Shown: positions 12,161 to 23,428 of the stretch, in pieces | Layout of the letters: each line of letters starts with the position of its first letter | Numbering within the stretch: position 1 is the stretch's first letter | Notes under the pieces: generated by a model | The model's input: the letters and a program-made list of their open reading frames with translations, nothing else | The model's database searches: none | Told to the model about the DNA's origin: nothing | Source of the DNA: Zanthoxylum bungeanum | Taxonomy: Eukaryota; Streptophyta; Magnoliopsida; Sapindales; Rutaceae | Reading direction: 5' to 3' | DNA: 64,000 nucleotides | Assembly (NCBI GenBank): GCA_019454045.1 | Contig: SKCR01001880.1 | Span: 1 to 64,000, forward strand | Program-made: the position numbers and the translations under genes

Positions 12161-12638
12161 CTATCAAAAGACAAGCATAGCTAAGTAAACAAAATATAGG
12201 ATCCACGATTAGATTATACCAATTACAGCAGCTGCATAGTTAATATGTCAAATGTAAGCATAATAATGAAATTGATTATATAGCTCAGGTTGTAATGTTT
12301 AGATGATTTGGCTAGGCAAACTAATGCTAGTTATTAAAGTTTCAGTTGCACATAACTTTATCAGAGAAAAAGAAAATATATGTTGAAGTTAATGCACCAA
12401 AACTTATATTATACTTACCTGACGATCAAAATCAACATTAGCTTAATATAATTCATTGGTAATGTTAATGTCCTTATTAATCAACATACTCCTAAAATTC
12501 TTGAAAAAAATTCTCTAGAATAAGGATATGACAATACATATCTTGAAGGATTTCGATTTTTTTAAGTTCACTAAGTTTTCAAACTATAAATTGATTTGGA
12601 AAATATCAGATCATCAATGTAAAAAGCCCAACTAATAC

Positions 12639-12979
12639 CTCTTCCTCCTCCAACACGTGCTCCATCTCGATCCTACATGCAGAAGAACATAAATAAACAC
12701 AGAGATATCTACAAGGTAATTTTAGGATTCAGAAAACTGATTATAACATGTACTTACAATGTGTGCTCAGAACCAGATTTTAGGGAGGGGAAAATAAGAT
12801 GGTAAAGATCTTTGGTTGCTGCAACGCTACCAGCATCTTTTGTATTATGAGGACATGAACATACAAACATTGCATACAAAAGCCACTGGTCCAGTTTGTT
12901 GTCTGCTTCTTGTGAAGTATGAGTCTTTCAACCTCACTCAATAGGTGTAATATGAGCAAGTCGATGCACAATCTCTAAC
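12639..12979 (-). pseudogene. Probable captured FURRY-like (cell morphogenesis) gene fragment
   Basis: Exon 12979-12758 (AG acceptor, GTAAGT donor) reads LEIVHRLAHITPIE, then two in-frame TGA codons, then ...DNKLDQWLLYAMFVCSCP... and ATKDLYHLIFPSLKSGSEHT. A 34-nt exon at 12672-12639 continues in frame (IEMEHVLEEEE). From memory, the YAMF-CSCP and LYHLIFPSLKSGSE wording recalls plant FURRY/cell-morphogenesis ARM-repeat proteins. That assignment needs a protein search. The two stops mean this copy is not functional as read. It lies inside the CACTA element just upstream of the Ulp1-like exons, as expected for a transduplicated host fragment. Confidence 0.5.
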
Positions 12980-13398
12980 CTGCAGTTAAGATTGAATAAA
13001 ATTAAGATCCTAGACCTGTTCATCTATAAAATACACTATAATGAAAATTTAATCATTAACTACAAAAATATTACTACAGACACCAACAATAATAAAGATC
13101 AACAAAGACAGAAGACACATTCAAGTTCCTTTATCAGCCAATAATTCTAAATAGATATAGGGTTACATACGAATAATAAAAAAATAAAAATAAAAACTAA
13201 TAATGTTTAAAAAAAATAAAAAGCAGCAGCCAACCTAAAATTTAGCAAGCTACATATCCATTTTAGTTAATTGCTTACTTGTTTTTAGGGAAAGCACCAA
13301 ATCAACTTTGAGCACACAAACCAGGAAGTATACAATATATTGTTGGCATAACACGTGAACAAAAACATAGAATAGAGAAGAAAAAGAAGAAAACTTAC

Positions 13399-13452
13399 TT
13401 TTCTTCCTGAACAGATCTTGGGCATAGCTCGGCAGTATATTTCACATGGTCT
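13399..13452 (-). other. Possible upstream exon in CACTA
   Basis: A pyrimidine-rich stretch ending in CACAG precedes a ~54-nt segment that ends at a GTAAGT donor. The frame DHVKYTAELCPRSVQEE is open, and its leftover two bases fit the one-base start phase of the exon beginning at 12979. The product is not recognised. Confidence 0.35.
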
Positions 13453-14126
13453 CTGTGACAAAAACACAAACACCTTATCTACTACCACAACAAAGCATTT
13501 TCAAAACGTAAAAATGACCAAAAATAATCAAACTCAATTAACCACATGTTCTTTAGGCAACCTAGACATATAGCCAAGCAATTTGATCGGCTGGTTCCAA
13601 TTAGGAACAACCAGCTGTTGTTGTATATCCTTGGTACATCAATCAATACAGGGCTAGACCGTCTAGATAAAAAATCTCAAAACCAGAAAACCCAAATTGA
13701 GAAAATAGAAATAGAAGCAGACCTGAAAGATAACGATGTTCGAGCTTGAGGGGGAACTGGTACCAGAGCTTCTTCTAGTATAAAGGCGACAAAGGGCAAA
13801 GTTGGTCGGTTGGTCGGAGATTAAAATCACTGATATTAAAAGAAATCAGTGAAGAATGAGGGAACTTCATTCTTCACTGATTTATTGAAAGGCTGGGCGA
13901 TGAAAAAAAAGGTGGGAATGAGAGGAACCCTAAATTACTAAGATTGATTTGGTAACTACGGTTCAGGTTTTGACCCGACAAATACATATATATTTTATAA
14001 ACCGCGGTTTAAGGAACAAAAGTCACGATTTGGCCCAGTGGTAAAGCCTTACAATAAAAAAAAATTTATATCAATGGTTACAATTTCGAGTCCCAGCAGA
14101 CTTAAGGAAATAAATTTTTTTTTAAT

Positions 14127-14450
14127 TTTTTTACTGATACTAAGGTATCATTAATTACTGACACTAAATTTACTGATACTCTAGTGTCAGTAATATATGC
14201 GAAAAACGTCACTTCCGCGAGGTGTTGGTTCGACTCCAGACGACTACGCGTTTTTTTTTTTTTTTTTAATTTCTTACTGATACTATTGTAATAGTAATTA
14301 CTGACACTAAAATCGCTGATACCATAGTGTCAGTAATTATTGATATTTAAGTGAAAAACACGGAAATAGGCCCATTTATACGTCGTTTCTGACACTTTTA
14401 GCCTAGTGTCACTAACCTTAGTGTCAGTAAAGGCCTTTTTTCTTGTAGTG
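14127..14450. repeat. CACTA right subterminal repeat block
   Basis: Copies of ACTGATACTA, ACTGACACTAA and TAGTGTCAGTAA lead up to the right terminal inverted repeat, mirroring the left block. A poly-T run lies near 14251-14268. Confidence 0.85.
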
Positions 14451-15460
14451 GGATAACCTACAATTAGGCACTTATCCGATTTGGTTTTAGTTTGGTATCA
14501 TCCAAACATTTGCCCAGCATTCCAAATATACAGGAATGAGAAAATCCAGTTTCTTTCCTGTTCATATCAAATATGAAGTATGTCAAACAGATTTTTATGG
14601 AACCTTATTCAAAATAAGTTTTGCACTGTTTAAAGCTTATCCTTTGAAGGAAATGGTAGCTCAGAGCGACTTATGATTAACCTTATCATGTCCAACAAAA
14701 TTCGGTTTCTCCGTTCAGACACACCGTCAGATTGACGTGGTCCGGGTGGAGTCCTCATTGAAAGAATACTATACTCTTTCAAGTATATGAGAAACTTATT
14801 GCTTCAGTATTTTCATCATGGTCTAACCGTGATAGTTTTATACTTTAGCCGATCTGTTTGTCTACTTCGTGTCGAAACTCATTGAATTAATCAAAAGTTT
14901 CCAATCTGTGTTTCAAAAGAAACACATAACCATAACTTGATGCCACATCCGTAAAGGTCACAAAACATTCATGTCCACATCTAGCCTAGCTAGATATGGG
15001 GCCACTTACGTCACTATGAACGAGGGCTAACAGATCAGTGCATTTGCACTTTTACCAAGTAAAGGTGTTTTAGGCACTTTGCCCAATAAACTATATTCGT
15101 AGACATCATTTGAATAGAATCAAATCCATCATAGTATCCACTCTTCAAAAGTGTGGATATACGAGTCTTGTTTAATTGTGTCACAGAAAAAAATGCCACT
15201 TTTAAGTTTCAACTGATTAGTTTAGTTTGAGCTATTAGTTTGTCATGTTATATGTTTGAGTTTCATTTATATTCAAAATATAAATATTTTTATTCACATC
15301 TAATGTGTTTATCTCAATATCATCTTTATAAAATAAAAAACTTTAGTGTTCTATAATATAAAGGTATACCCGCAACGGGTTAAACCCTGATATAGAGATA
15401 ATGTATCTAGTCAAACTAGTTACATTGTAACAGTTTCCTAATTTAAGTACAGACCCGAAT
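14451..15460 (-). pseudogene. C1 integrase remnant
   Basis: Collinear with the C3 integrase (44580-45600). The reverse complement retains degenerate traces of the zinc-binding N-terminus and of the catalytic core region, but every frame is broken by stops and small deletions. Its C-terminal continuation lies at about 10130-10434, on the other side of the CACTA insertion. Confidence 0.75.
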
Positions 15461-16720
15461 GGTAGTTCCTAAACTTAGGTTTCTACGGTTAAAACAGCGA
15501 CTCTCGTCCCGTTTTCAATTCGTAGGTAAATCTCAACTGAAGTCAGTATCATGCTTATTAGCAGATTCTGCACACCAGTACTTATATTTATGTACCACAT
15601 CCAGTATCTAAAATCCAATTTTAATACACTAGTAGCGAACATGTTTATGACGAACATATTTGAAGTCGAAGCCTTGCACCGTCTTCAATTCCTTCATGTC
15701 TGCCTTGTCCACACGGCATTAACGCTTTCGTGTCCCCGTTTGCCACATTTTTGGCAGACATCTTTGGATATGTCCTTTGTCTTCCTAGAAGATTATAATG
15801 ACTTTGCCTTTGCCCCTTTTCCACACCCCCGAAGCCTTTGGCCAAGCCTTGGCCTTCCGGAATGTCGAAGTAAGGTGCGCCTTGCGCTTCTTGCATTTTT
15901 GAAAACTCTGTCTTTGTTTCATTGAGTATTAGCCATTAACTCTCCAAGAGTTTTCTATTGCAATTTAGTACTTCTAAGATCTAATGACAGATCTATGAAG
16001 ATCCTTCAATTTCATTCTCATACTATAAGGATCTAATCCTTAGTTCTGATTAATAAATTAAGGAGTCTATTTGGCAAGCTTAATGGATTAAGCACTACAG
16101 TTATCATCTAATGAATATTCCAAATATCGTGTTCTACTATTTGCTAACTCCAGGCTTAGGCCTAAGATGTTATTTTATCAAATAAAGTAACTTCTTAGTT
16201 TTCAGGACTATTCTGATTCATTATTCCCAATTTGAAAATTAAAGTCGTTTAAATACAATTTCACCAAGGATTATGTTTTAAACACTAATCTTTCAATTAT
16301 CTTCATTCTAATAGTCCAACTATTTAATCAACGATTTTAGGTACTATTGATTATAATGATTACTATAGTCTAACTATATAATCAACTATAATTTAAATTA
16401 ATTAACTTCAATTATATTGATTACTATAATCCAATTATAAAATCAACTATTAATTGAAATTAGTTAATTCAAATATATTGATTACTATAATCCAATTATA
16501 TAATCAACTATAAATGAAATAATTTGAATACAGTCCAACTATTTAATTAAAAACAACAATTAATTATTAGTCAAACTAATATATTAATGTATTTGACGAA
16601 AAATTTGAAATGAGCGCATATGGCAAGTAACTAAACGAATATTGCAAATCTAATACTTGCCTCCCACTATTTTTCGGCGAGCCTCTAACCCTATGTGGAG
16701 TACTCGGGAAACCTTGTTTC
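15461..16720 (-). pseudogene. C1 gag, nucleocapsid and protease remnant
   Basis: The protease trace is at 15475-15657: a hydrophobic start resembling the C3 protease N-terminus and the segment E-I-Y-L-R-I-E-N-G-T-R-V-A-V that matches C3 D-L-R-V-G-N-G-T-S-V-A-V. A degenerate zinc-knuckle region lies at about 15700-15900. Gag traces at 15930-16240 include the reverse complement of the L-K-D-L-H-R-S segment seen in C2. No intact frame remains. Confidence 0.7.
16300..16530. repeat. AT-rich tandem duplication in C1 gag/leader
   Basis: The block TTGATTACTATAATCCAATT occurs at about 16417 and again about 63 bp later, with a more diverged copy before them. The local duplication falls where the gag start would be and contributes to its loss. 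Confidence 0.7.
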
Positions 16721-18677
16721 CTAGTGGGCTAGGATCCCATTAAATAACACACAATCTTGACTTTGACAAACAAATTGTATGATAATTAAATAGGTAGATC
16801 TCTAAGATCAATTGGATCTCATCCAATTCCTTGATCCAGTAGGTGGACATCCAAGTCCGAAACATATATCTTATATATGCCAATATATCCAATATATTTC
16901 CTAGCCTTTTTCCTTGAATCAACTAAGACTTGGCTATGGCACAACAAACTTAGTGATCCCAGTTAAGCGGAACCCATTGACCTTGGAAAGATTCGTAATC
17001 AATGTCGATGGACAAGAAGTGATATTGACTTTGGCCAACAAATCACAACTTAGACAAGACACTGATATGGAACAAAGCTTTCATGATTCAAACACATTCT
17101 CGACAGACAAAGGTCTTGACTTTGGCCAACAAACCAGTGCCAGTCTTGGATCTTGAGTAAAAATCACTCAATGGAAGGAAAAACGCTTAATATGTGTTGA
17201 GGGTTTTTTCGCGTAATTGGCAACCAATTAATTATCTTTGTTAAGGTCTCATCATCATACACCCTTAAACATGAATTCTAAACACATAATAAGGCGCGTA
17301 AATAAATATAATAATGATATGCGGATGGATATTTAACACATTGTTCTAGAACAATACTCTCAATTTCCTCTCTCCCGCTAGCACAAGTATTACTTCTACC
17401 CGATTACAAAACACTTCTAAAGAAACCTCATTTACATTGAGGGGAATATATGAGAAGAGAAATACACAGAGTCAAGAGGTAATAGGTTGGACACGCAGGT
17501 CCAATTTAATAAATTCTAAATTTATTACAACAATTTCCAAAATTGCCCTCACCCATCCGATATACATTATTCATACATCGCATCCATGTATCCACATAAG
17601 CATGTTATCAATCAATCTAATCCAATTAATTAATCTGAATATTAATGACCATCCAATGTTCAATCAACGATTTGATTTTGCGCGAGTCCAACTCGTTTTG
17701 CGAAAAAAGTACTCAAAGTACGAATTCTCGAATTATATTAAACTACAACATTAAATCCAATTTAATTTGTATTTAATATTAATTTATTTATTTAATTCCA
17801 AATTAAATATTTACACTTTTAAAGTACCTTTACGACTTAGATTCTAAATCTAATCGTTACGGTCTCAAAGCCCGATTAACATCCAATGTTAATTTAATTA
17901 AAGTCCAATGGGCTTTTAATTAATTTCATAAGGCATGGAATTTTGGTCAATATGGGTCAAACCCAAATACCAAAGCCCATTTAATGAATCACCCTTATTT
18001 GCCAAGAAACCAATTTAGGCCCATTAGGCCCAATTAAAATTAAAGGTCCATTAAGTCATAATTGGACTTTGTGGATATTGTTTTGGGCCTAATTGGATCC
18101 AACCAATTTAGCCTAAACCAAACTTGGCCCAACCAAGCCCATTAAGCCCAATTACAACTTTAAAGGCCCAATTCAAAATTTAAGCCCAATTAATTTAATT
18201 TCAAAATTCCAAATTTCATAATTAAATTAACCAAAGTGTATGTCATAATTAATTAACCAAATTAACATTTCCAAAATACTAATTCACTCAATTCATTATG
18301 CTCATTATCATCAACATATGTCAAACCCATTTGAATCAAAAAATCAATCATTTTCATGCTTCTTATGTCACGGTATTTTCGGGATTATTTGTCCAATTCA
18401 AAATTCAATCCAATTAAATCTAAAATCAACATTTCCCAATTGTTTGAAGTCATCCAATGATCAAAGAAACAAAAAATACCATGAGTTTGGGCAACTCTAA
18501 GTATTCGGCCAAGCCTAAAATTTGGGCAAAAATTAATCCAATCAAATTTTCATGAAATTGATCATATACAACTTCAATACAACATCATTCAAGCATACTC
18601 AATCAATTAATTTTATCAAATCATGCTCAAATTGATTTTACCCAAATTTTACCGTAATTAAGTTTCATGCTCAAAAT
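16721..18677 (-). other. C1 5' leader (untranslated)
   Basis: A long leader between PBS and gag, collinear with the C3 leader (46663-48855). It contains three copies of the leader motif TTGACTTTGGCCAACAA or a variant (plus strand, about 16756, 17024 and 17116) and a cluster of GGCCCA/AGCCCA motifs at 17880-18190. No gene is seen. Confidence 0.8.
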
Positions 18678-18690
18678 GGCTCTGATACCA
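18678..18690 (-). promoter_or_regulatory. C1 primer binding site
   Basis: On the minus strand TGGTATCAGAGCC follows the LTR terminus ...AACCCAACA by one base. It is complementary to the 3' end of initiator Met tRNA, the usual primer of plant copia elements. Confidence 0.92.
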
Positions 18691-18691
18691 T

Positions 18692-20690
18692 TGTTGGGTT
18701 TCTACTATAGTCTTGGGATCGATTTCAAGCAAGAAACACATGTGAATACAATAATGAAATATGGTGGAATCATACTTATATTGAACGGTTATGGCGATGC
18801 GAGGAACAACAAAATCTTCAAGCTTTAAGTCCATGAGGCTCTCGGCTTTCTTCAAAAATTTGAGCTCCAAATTCGGCCATGGATGTCCTTGAAGCTCCAA
18901 GCTTTGACAATGGTGATTCCATGCTCATAAGTTAGTTCCCTATCACCTTAGGATGACTCTTTATGTGCTAGCGTTGGAAAGATTTGCCACAAATCTTCCA
19001 TTTGGCTCTTATTGTTCACGATTTTGTGAAGAAAATGATAGAGGAATAAGTTTTGGCCATTGGCCGAAACTATTAGAGAGAGAGAGATGGGAAGTATTAG
19101 GTGGATAAAAAAATGTAAAAAGATTTTCAAAAAATCTAATACTAATTTTTGCTTTCAAAAAGTCAAGGCATTAAAGCCATAACAACCTCCATCACTAGTC
19201 ACATCAAAAGTGACTAGACATCACATCACTCAAAGTGACAAGTGATTTGACGCTTGATGTGACCAGTGGTTTGACGCTTGAAGTGACTTGTGGGCCGCAC
19301 TTGAATTCGAAATGCGAGTGCGCCCGTAAACACTCCCTGGCTCGGGTTCGCTAATTCCGAATTAACTAATTTTCCGTTGCGACGTAATTAAATTATTATG
19401 CCTACCAAAATCACTATTCACATCCCCAACGAATTAATTCTAAATTAACTCGTTTGCCCGAATTAAAATCTAATTTCAATTCCGCATCGAAATCCAATTT
19501 CGTACAATATATCGAATATATTATTTTATCGATTAATTCCAAATTAATCGTTCTCTCTCTTTAAATAATATTTCATCCCAGATAAAATATCTCTGTAATT
19601 AATCCCAGATTAATTTTCTCTCTCATATATTTAATCCCAAATTAATAAAGTGCGAGTCATACGTCATCGGTGAATCTTTGGGAAGCGACCCATGCGATCC
19701 CCATAATATTGGCAGTAAATCCGGTCGTCGGACTATCCGAACACGTACGTACCTAGTACTACATTTTTACCGATTTACAAGACATCGTTGGCTTCTAGCA
19801 AAGCATCGTGCCTACCCAATTCTTCAGAAATATTCTTATTGGAATATGTGATCTATATCAGGCGTAGTATACGTAGTATTGCGTATTACGATCCAGCATC
19901 AGATGTCACGTGCAAGGTCTGGGGCTGGAAATGCGTCTGCCCCGTACGAAGCACATATCGAATCTCTGGTAACTAGTCACTATAATCGGATAAACATGAC
20001 CTAGTCATAATATCCCGATAGCTACAGCATATAAGAGAACAAGTTATGTATCCTACGTGATCATCATCTCCACTATGACTGGAGTGATACTTCCGTCTCG
20101 ACATCACACCCAATACACTATGATTCTCAATATACCCAGAAGAGGCGTACACAGAACCGGTTACAGCCCTGGACGACCAAAACCAAAGTATATTGATTGT
20201 CGCAAGTATTAGCGGTGCAAGTCTCAAGTTAAGACCAAATACACCTACCCTGATTCGGACTTCCATAGAAACATAGTCATACTACCAATGGAAATCCGAG
20301 GGGTCTATCCAGAGCGAAGCTGTTCCCTTACCATCGGTAAACACAACCTCATATTACACTTGCATGAGTATTATATACCCAAATATATGAGACCTATGCA
20401 GTTATGCTCCCACAACGCGCACAAGTGTAATGCTAGTATATTCCGCATTATCGATGTCCAATCTCGATAATACTACGACTAGGGATATTTAATGATTAAA
20501 CCTTCATGGATTGATATTGTCTCATATCATCTCAATACTGAACTAATCATATGGACCTTCTATCATTTATACATATTGGTAATCTAATTACAAATTATAA
20601 AATGGCAATTTCATTTGTCACATAGTTAATTTGTACAACATCACCATGATCTGTACAAATAGTGATGCTATGGGTCATAACTGTCCAACA
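18692..20690 (-). repeat. C1 5' LTR
   Basis: 1,999 bp. On the minus strand it starts TGTTGGACAGTTATGACC (plus end 20690) and ends ...AACCCAACA (plus start 18692), next to the PBS. It shares a long core with the LTRs of C2, C3 and the solo LTR. The next base on the right (20691) is gypsy G2 RT sequence. Confidence 0.92.
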
Positions 20691-22365
20691 GTTTCAAGAT
20701 AGGCGGTTTAACCAAGTACTCTTTAATTTTGTCAAACGCTTATTGGTATTGCCTATTGCACTCCACAGGCTGGTCCTTCCTCAATAGCTTGAAGATGGGC
20801 TCACATACTAATGTTAGCTTGGTAATGAATCAACTGATATATTGGATTTTCCCGAGAAAAACTCTAACTTTCTTTTTCTGTCTTCGGTGCAGGCATCATG
20901 AAAGTTTTTTTTTTGCGGGCATCTTGGTAATTGCCTTGATCTTTTCAAGGTCCACTTCTATCCCTCCCATTCTTACCGTATGCCTTAACAACTTTTTGGA
21001 TGTTACCCCGAACAGACACTTCTTGGGGTTGAGTTGGAGGTTGTACTTATCGACTCTTTGAAGGAATTTCTACATTGCTTCTATATGTCCGGCCCGCATC
21101 TCTGATTTAACCATCATGCCATCCATGTATACCTCAATGTCTTGTGCATCAAGTCATGGAATAATATAGTGGCCATTCGTTGATAAGTGGCTGCCGCATT
21201 CTTAAGTCCAAACGGCATTACATTGTAATAATTTGTACCCCACTTATTGACAAAGACAATCTTATGCTTGTCCTCTTCGGCCATGAAGACCTGGTTATAT
21301 CCTGAGAATCCATCCGCGAATGAGTACATAGCAGATAAAGTCGCTATCAACCAACACGTCTATAAGGGGTATGGGAAAATCATCTTTTGGGAAAGCTTTG
21401 TTGAGGTCCCTATAATCCACGCACATTCTGACATTTCTATCCTTCTTCGGTACCGGTACAATGTTGGATAACCACTCAGGGTACTTCACCACCTCTAAGA
21501 ACCCCACATCTATCTACTTCTTGACTTCTTCCCTAACATTTTCTGCTTATTCTCTGGAGTTTCTGTTTTACTGGTCTCATATTCGGATAAGTTGGTATCA
21601 TGGACTGGGAAATACCCATGTCCACTCCCGAAATGTCTTTATAGGACCAGGCGAATACTTTTGCATATTTTGTAAATATTCTCTCTAATTTTTTCCGCTC
21701 ATCAGAGGTAACCTCACTTGCAATGGCAATTTTCTTGGGGTTTTCACATGTACCAAGAATAAATGCATTTGTCTTTGTTGAATCAATGTCAAATATGCTC
21801 ATGTCATGCATGCTATGATGTAGACTAACAGGAAAAAAACATGAACAAGTAAGCAAAATCAATGTCTTTATTATTAATAAATGCTGGATTACAATCAAAT
21901 AAGTCAGGAAAATAAACATCTTCGTCATTTGCAGCCTTGTCTTCTTCCATCTTCTTGTTTTCTTCGAGTGTCAGATTCTCCAACTGCAGTAGTTCTTCTT
22001 CCCATTTATCTTCATTTCTTGCAAGTTCCTATTGATGTGGTTCTTTGCCCATCACATCCTTTAAGATTTCGAATCCTGGTGCTATTATCCCATTGACTTC
22101 TACAGGTTTAGGCTCTTCTCGATATTCTGTGGCTTTCATAAAGTATTCCATCAGTTTCATCTCTTTTACTTCCTCTTCATCACTGCTGGAGAAGTTTTCC
22201 TATAAATCTCTCAACTGCTCTGTTTCATCTTCACTACTGCTATCTCATATCCCCATGTAAAAAGCTTGGTGGTTGAGAGTTTGGTGGACAAAGATTTCAG
22301 GTAGGCCAGAGTTGATCATGTAGGTGGGTAGGGGAACGAAGTGGCAGTTGGGTAGAGGTTTTTTG
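20691..22365 (-). pseudogene. Gypsy G2 reverse transcriptase remnant
   Basis: Collinear with G1 29860-31310 and then G1 32215-32410. Readable pieces include MPFGLKNAAATYQRMAT (within 21114-21350), the RT entry region VPVPKKDRNVRMCVDYRDLN (21295-21507), and the pre-RT linker (21533-21928). The catalytic YVDD region reads only as a degenerate remnant. The piece equivalent to G1 31320-32215, which carries the aspartic protease, is missing around 22155. It ends at the C2 insertion point. Confidence 0.85.
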
Positions 22366-23428
22366 TGTTGGACAATTATGACCCATAGCATCACTATTTG
22401 TAAAAGGCATGGTGTTTTTATACAAATTAACTATGTGACAAAGGAAATTGCTCTTTTATCATTTTGTAATTGGATTACTTGGATATATAAATGATAAAAG
22501 TCCATATGATTAGTACCGGATTAATAAGATATGAGATAGTATTAATCCATGAAAGTTTCAATCATTAAATATCTCTAGTCGTAGTATTATCAAGACTGTA
22601 CATCAATAATGCGGAATAGGCTAGTATTACACTTGTGCACGTTATGGAAGCTTAACAACATAGTTCTCATATATTTAAGTATTGGATAGTTATGCAAGTG
22701 TGATAGGAGGTTCTGTTAGCCGTTGGACCGGGAACAGCTTCGCTCTAGATAGACCCATCAGAATCCCATTGGTAGTATGACTATGTGTCTATGGGAATCC
22801 GAATCAGGGTAGGTGTATGTGGTCTTAACCTGAGACTTGCATAGCTAATACTTACGACAATCAGTATACTTTGGTTTGGGTCATCCGAAGCTTTAACAAG
22901 TTCTGTGTACGCCTCTTCTGTGTTTATTGAGAATTATAGTGTATTAGGTGTGATGTCAAGATTGCAGTATCACTTCAGTCATATGGAAATGATGATCACG
23001 CAGGATACATAACTAGTACTCTTAAATGCTGCAACTATCGGGATAATATGACAAAGTCATGATTATCCGATTACAGAGACTAGTTACTAGTGATCCAATA
23101 TTTGCTTCGTACGGGGCAGACACAATTCTAACCCTAGGCCTAGCATGTGACATCCGATACTGGATCTTATTACGCAATACATTATATTCTACGCCTAATA
23201 CATATTATATATTCCTCCTTGAATATTTCTGGAGAATTTGGTAGGCATGGTGCTTTGCTAGAACCCAACCATGTCTTGTGAATCAGTTAGAATATGGTAC
23301 GAGGTACGCACCTGTCGGATAGTTCGACAACCGTATTTACTGCCAACATATCCAGAGATCTCTTGGGTCGCTTCCCAAAGATTCACCGATGACATTTGAC
23401 TTAAACAGAATTAATCTTGATTAATTAT
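22366..23428 (+). repeat. C2 LTR1, left part
   Basis: Starts TGTTGGACAATTATGACCC and runs 1,063 bp to the gypsy G1 insertion point. It continues after G1 at 38344 (the ATTAT target duplication being counted once). The sum, 1,817 bp, matches the 1,820-bp 3' LTR. Confidence 0.9.

Larger units (their letters stand above)
10435..14450. mobile_element. CACTA (En/Spm-type) transposon, non-autonomous
   Basis: Both ends carry the terminal inverted repeat CACTACAAGAAAAAAGGC (plus at 10435; reverse complement ending at 14450). The termini are flanked by the 3-bp target duplication GGA (10432-10434 and 14451-14453), as expected for CACTA. It splits the C1 integrase: flanks ...CCCTAGGA and GGATAACC... 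join to match C3 near 44585. Length is 4,016 bp. No TNPD-type transposase frame is visible, so it probably moves only in trans. The interior holds minus-strand exons: a Ulp1-like protease and a probable captured host gene fragment. Confidence 0.95.
7779..20690 (-). mobile_element. Ty1/copia element C1, 3' truncated and interrupted
   Basis: Minus-strand copia element: complete 5' LTR at 18692-20690, PBS next to it, long leader, degenerate gag, nucleocapsid, protease, integrase, RT and RNase H, then PPT and only the first ~950 bp of the 3' LTR. It lies inside gypsy G2, because G2 RT sequence resumes at 20691. A CACTA element sits in its integrase region. The left flank is deleted, so no target-site duplication can be checked. 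All reading frames are heavily broken, so this is an old insertion. Confidence 0.9.

Noticed and set aside
15551..15925. 124-codon plus-strand frame
   Set aside because: Antisense to the C1 nucleocapsid/protease remnant; no independent evidence for a gene.
16914..17156. 80-codon plus-strand frame in the C1 leader
   Set aside because: It consists largely of the repeated leader motif and is not preserved in the C3 leader frame.
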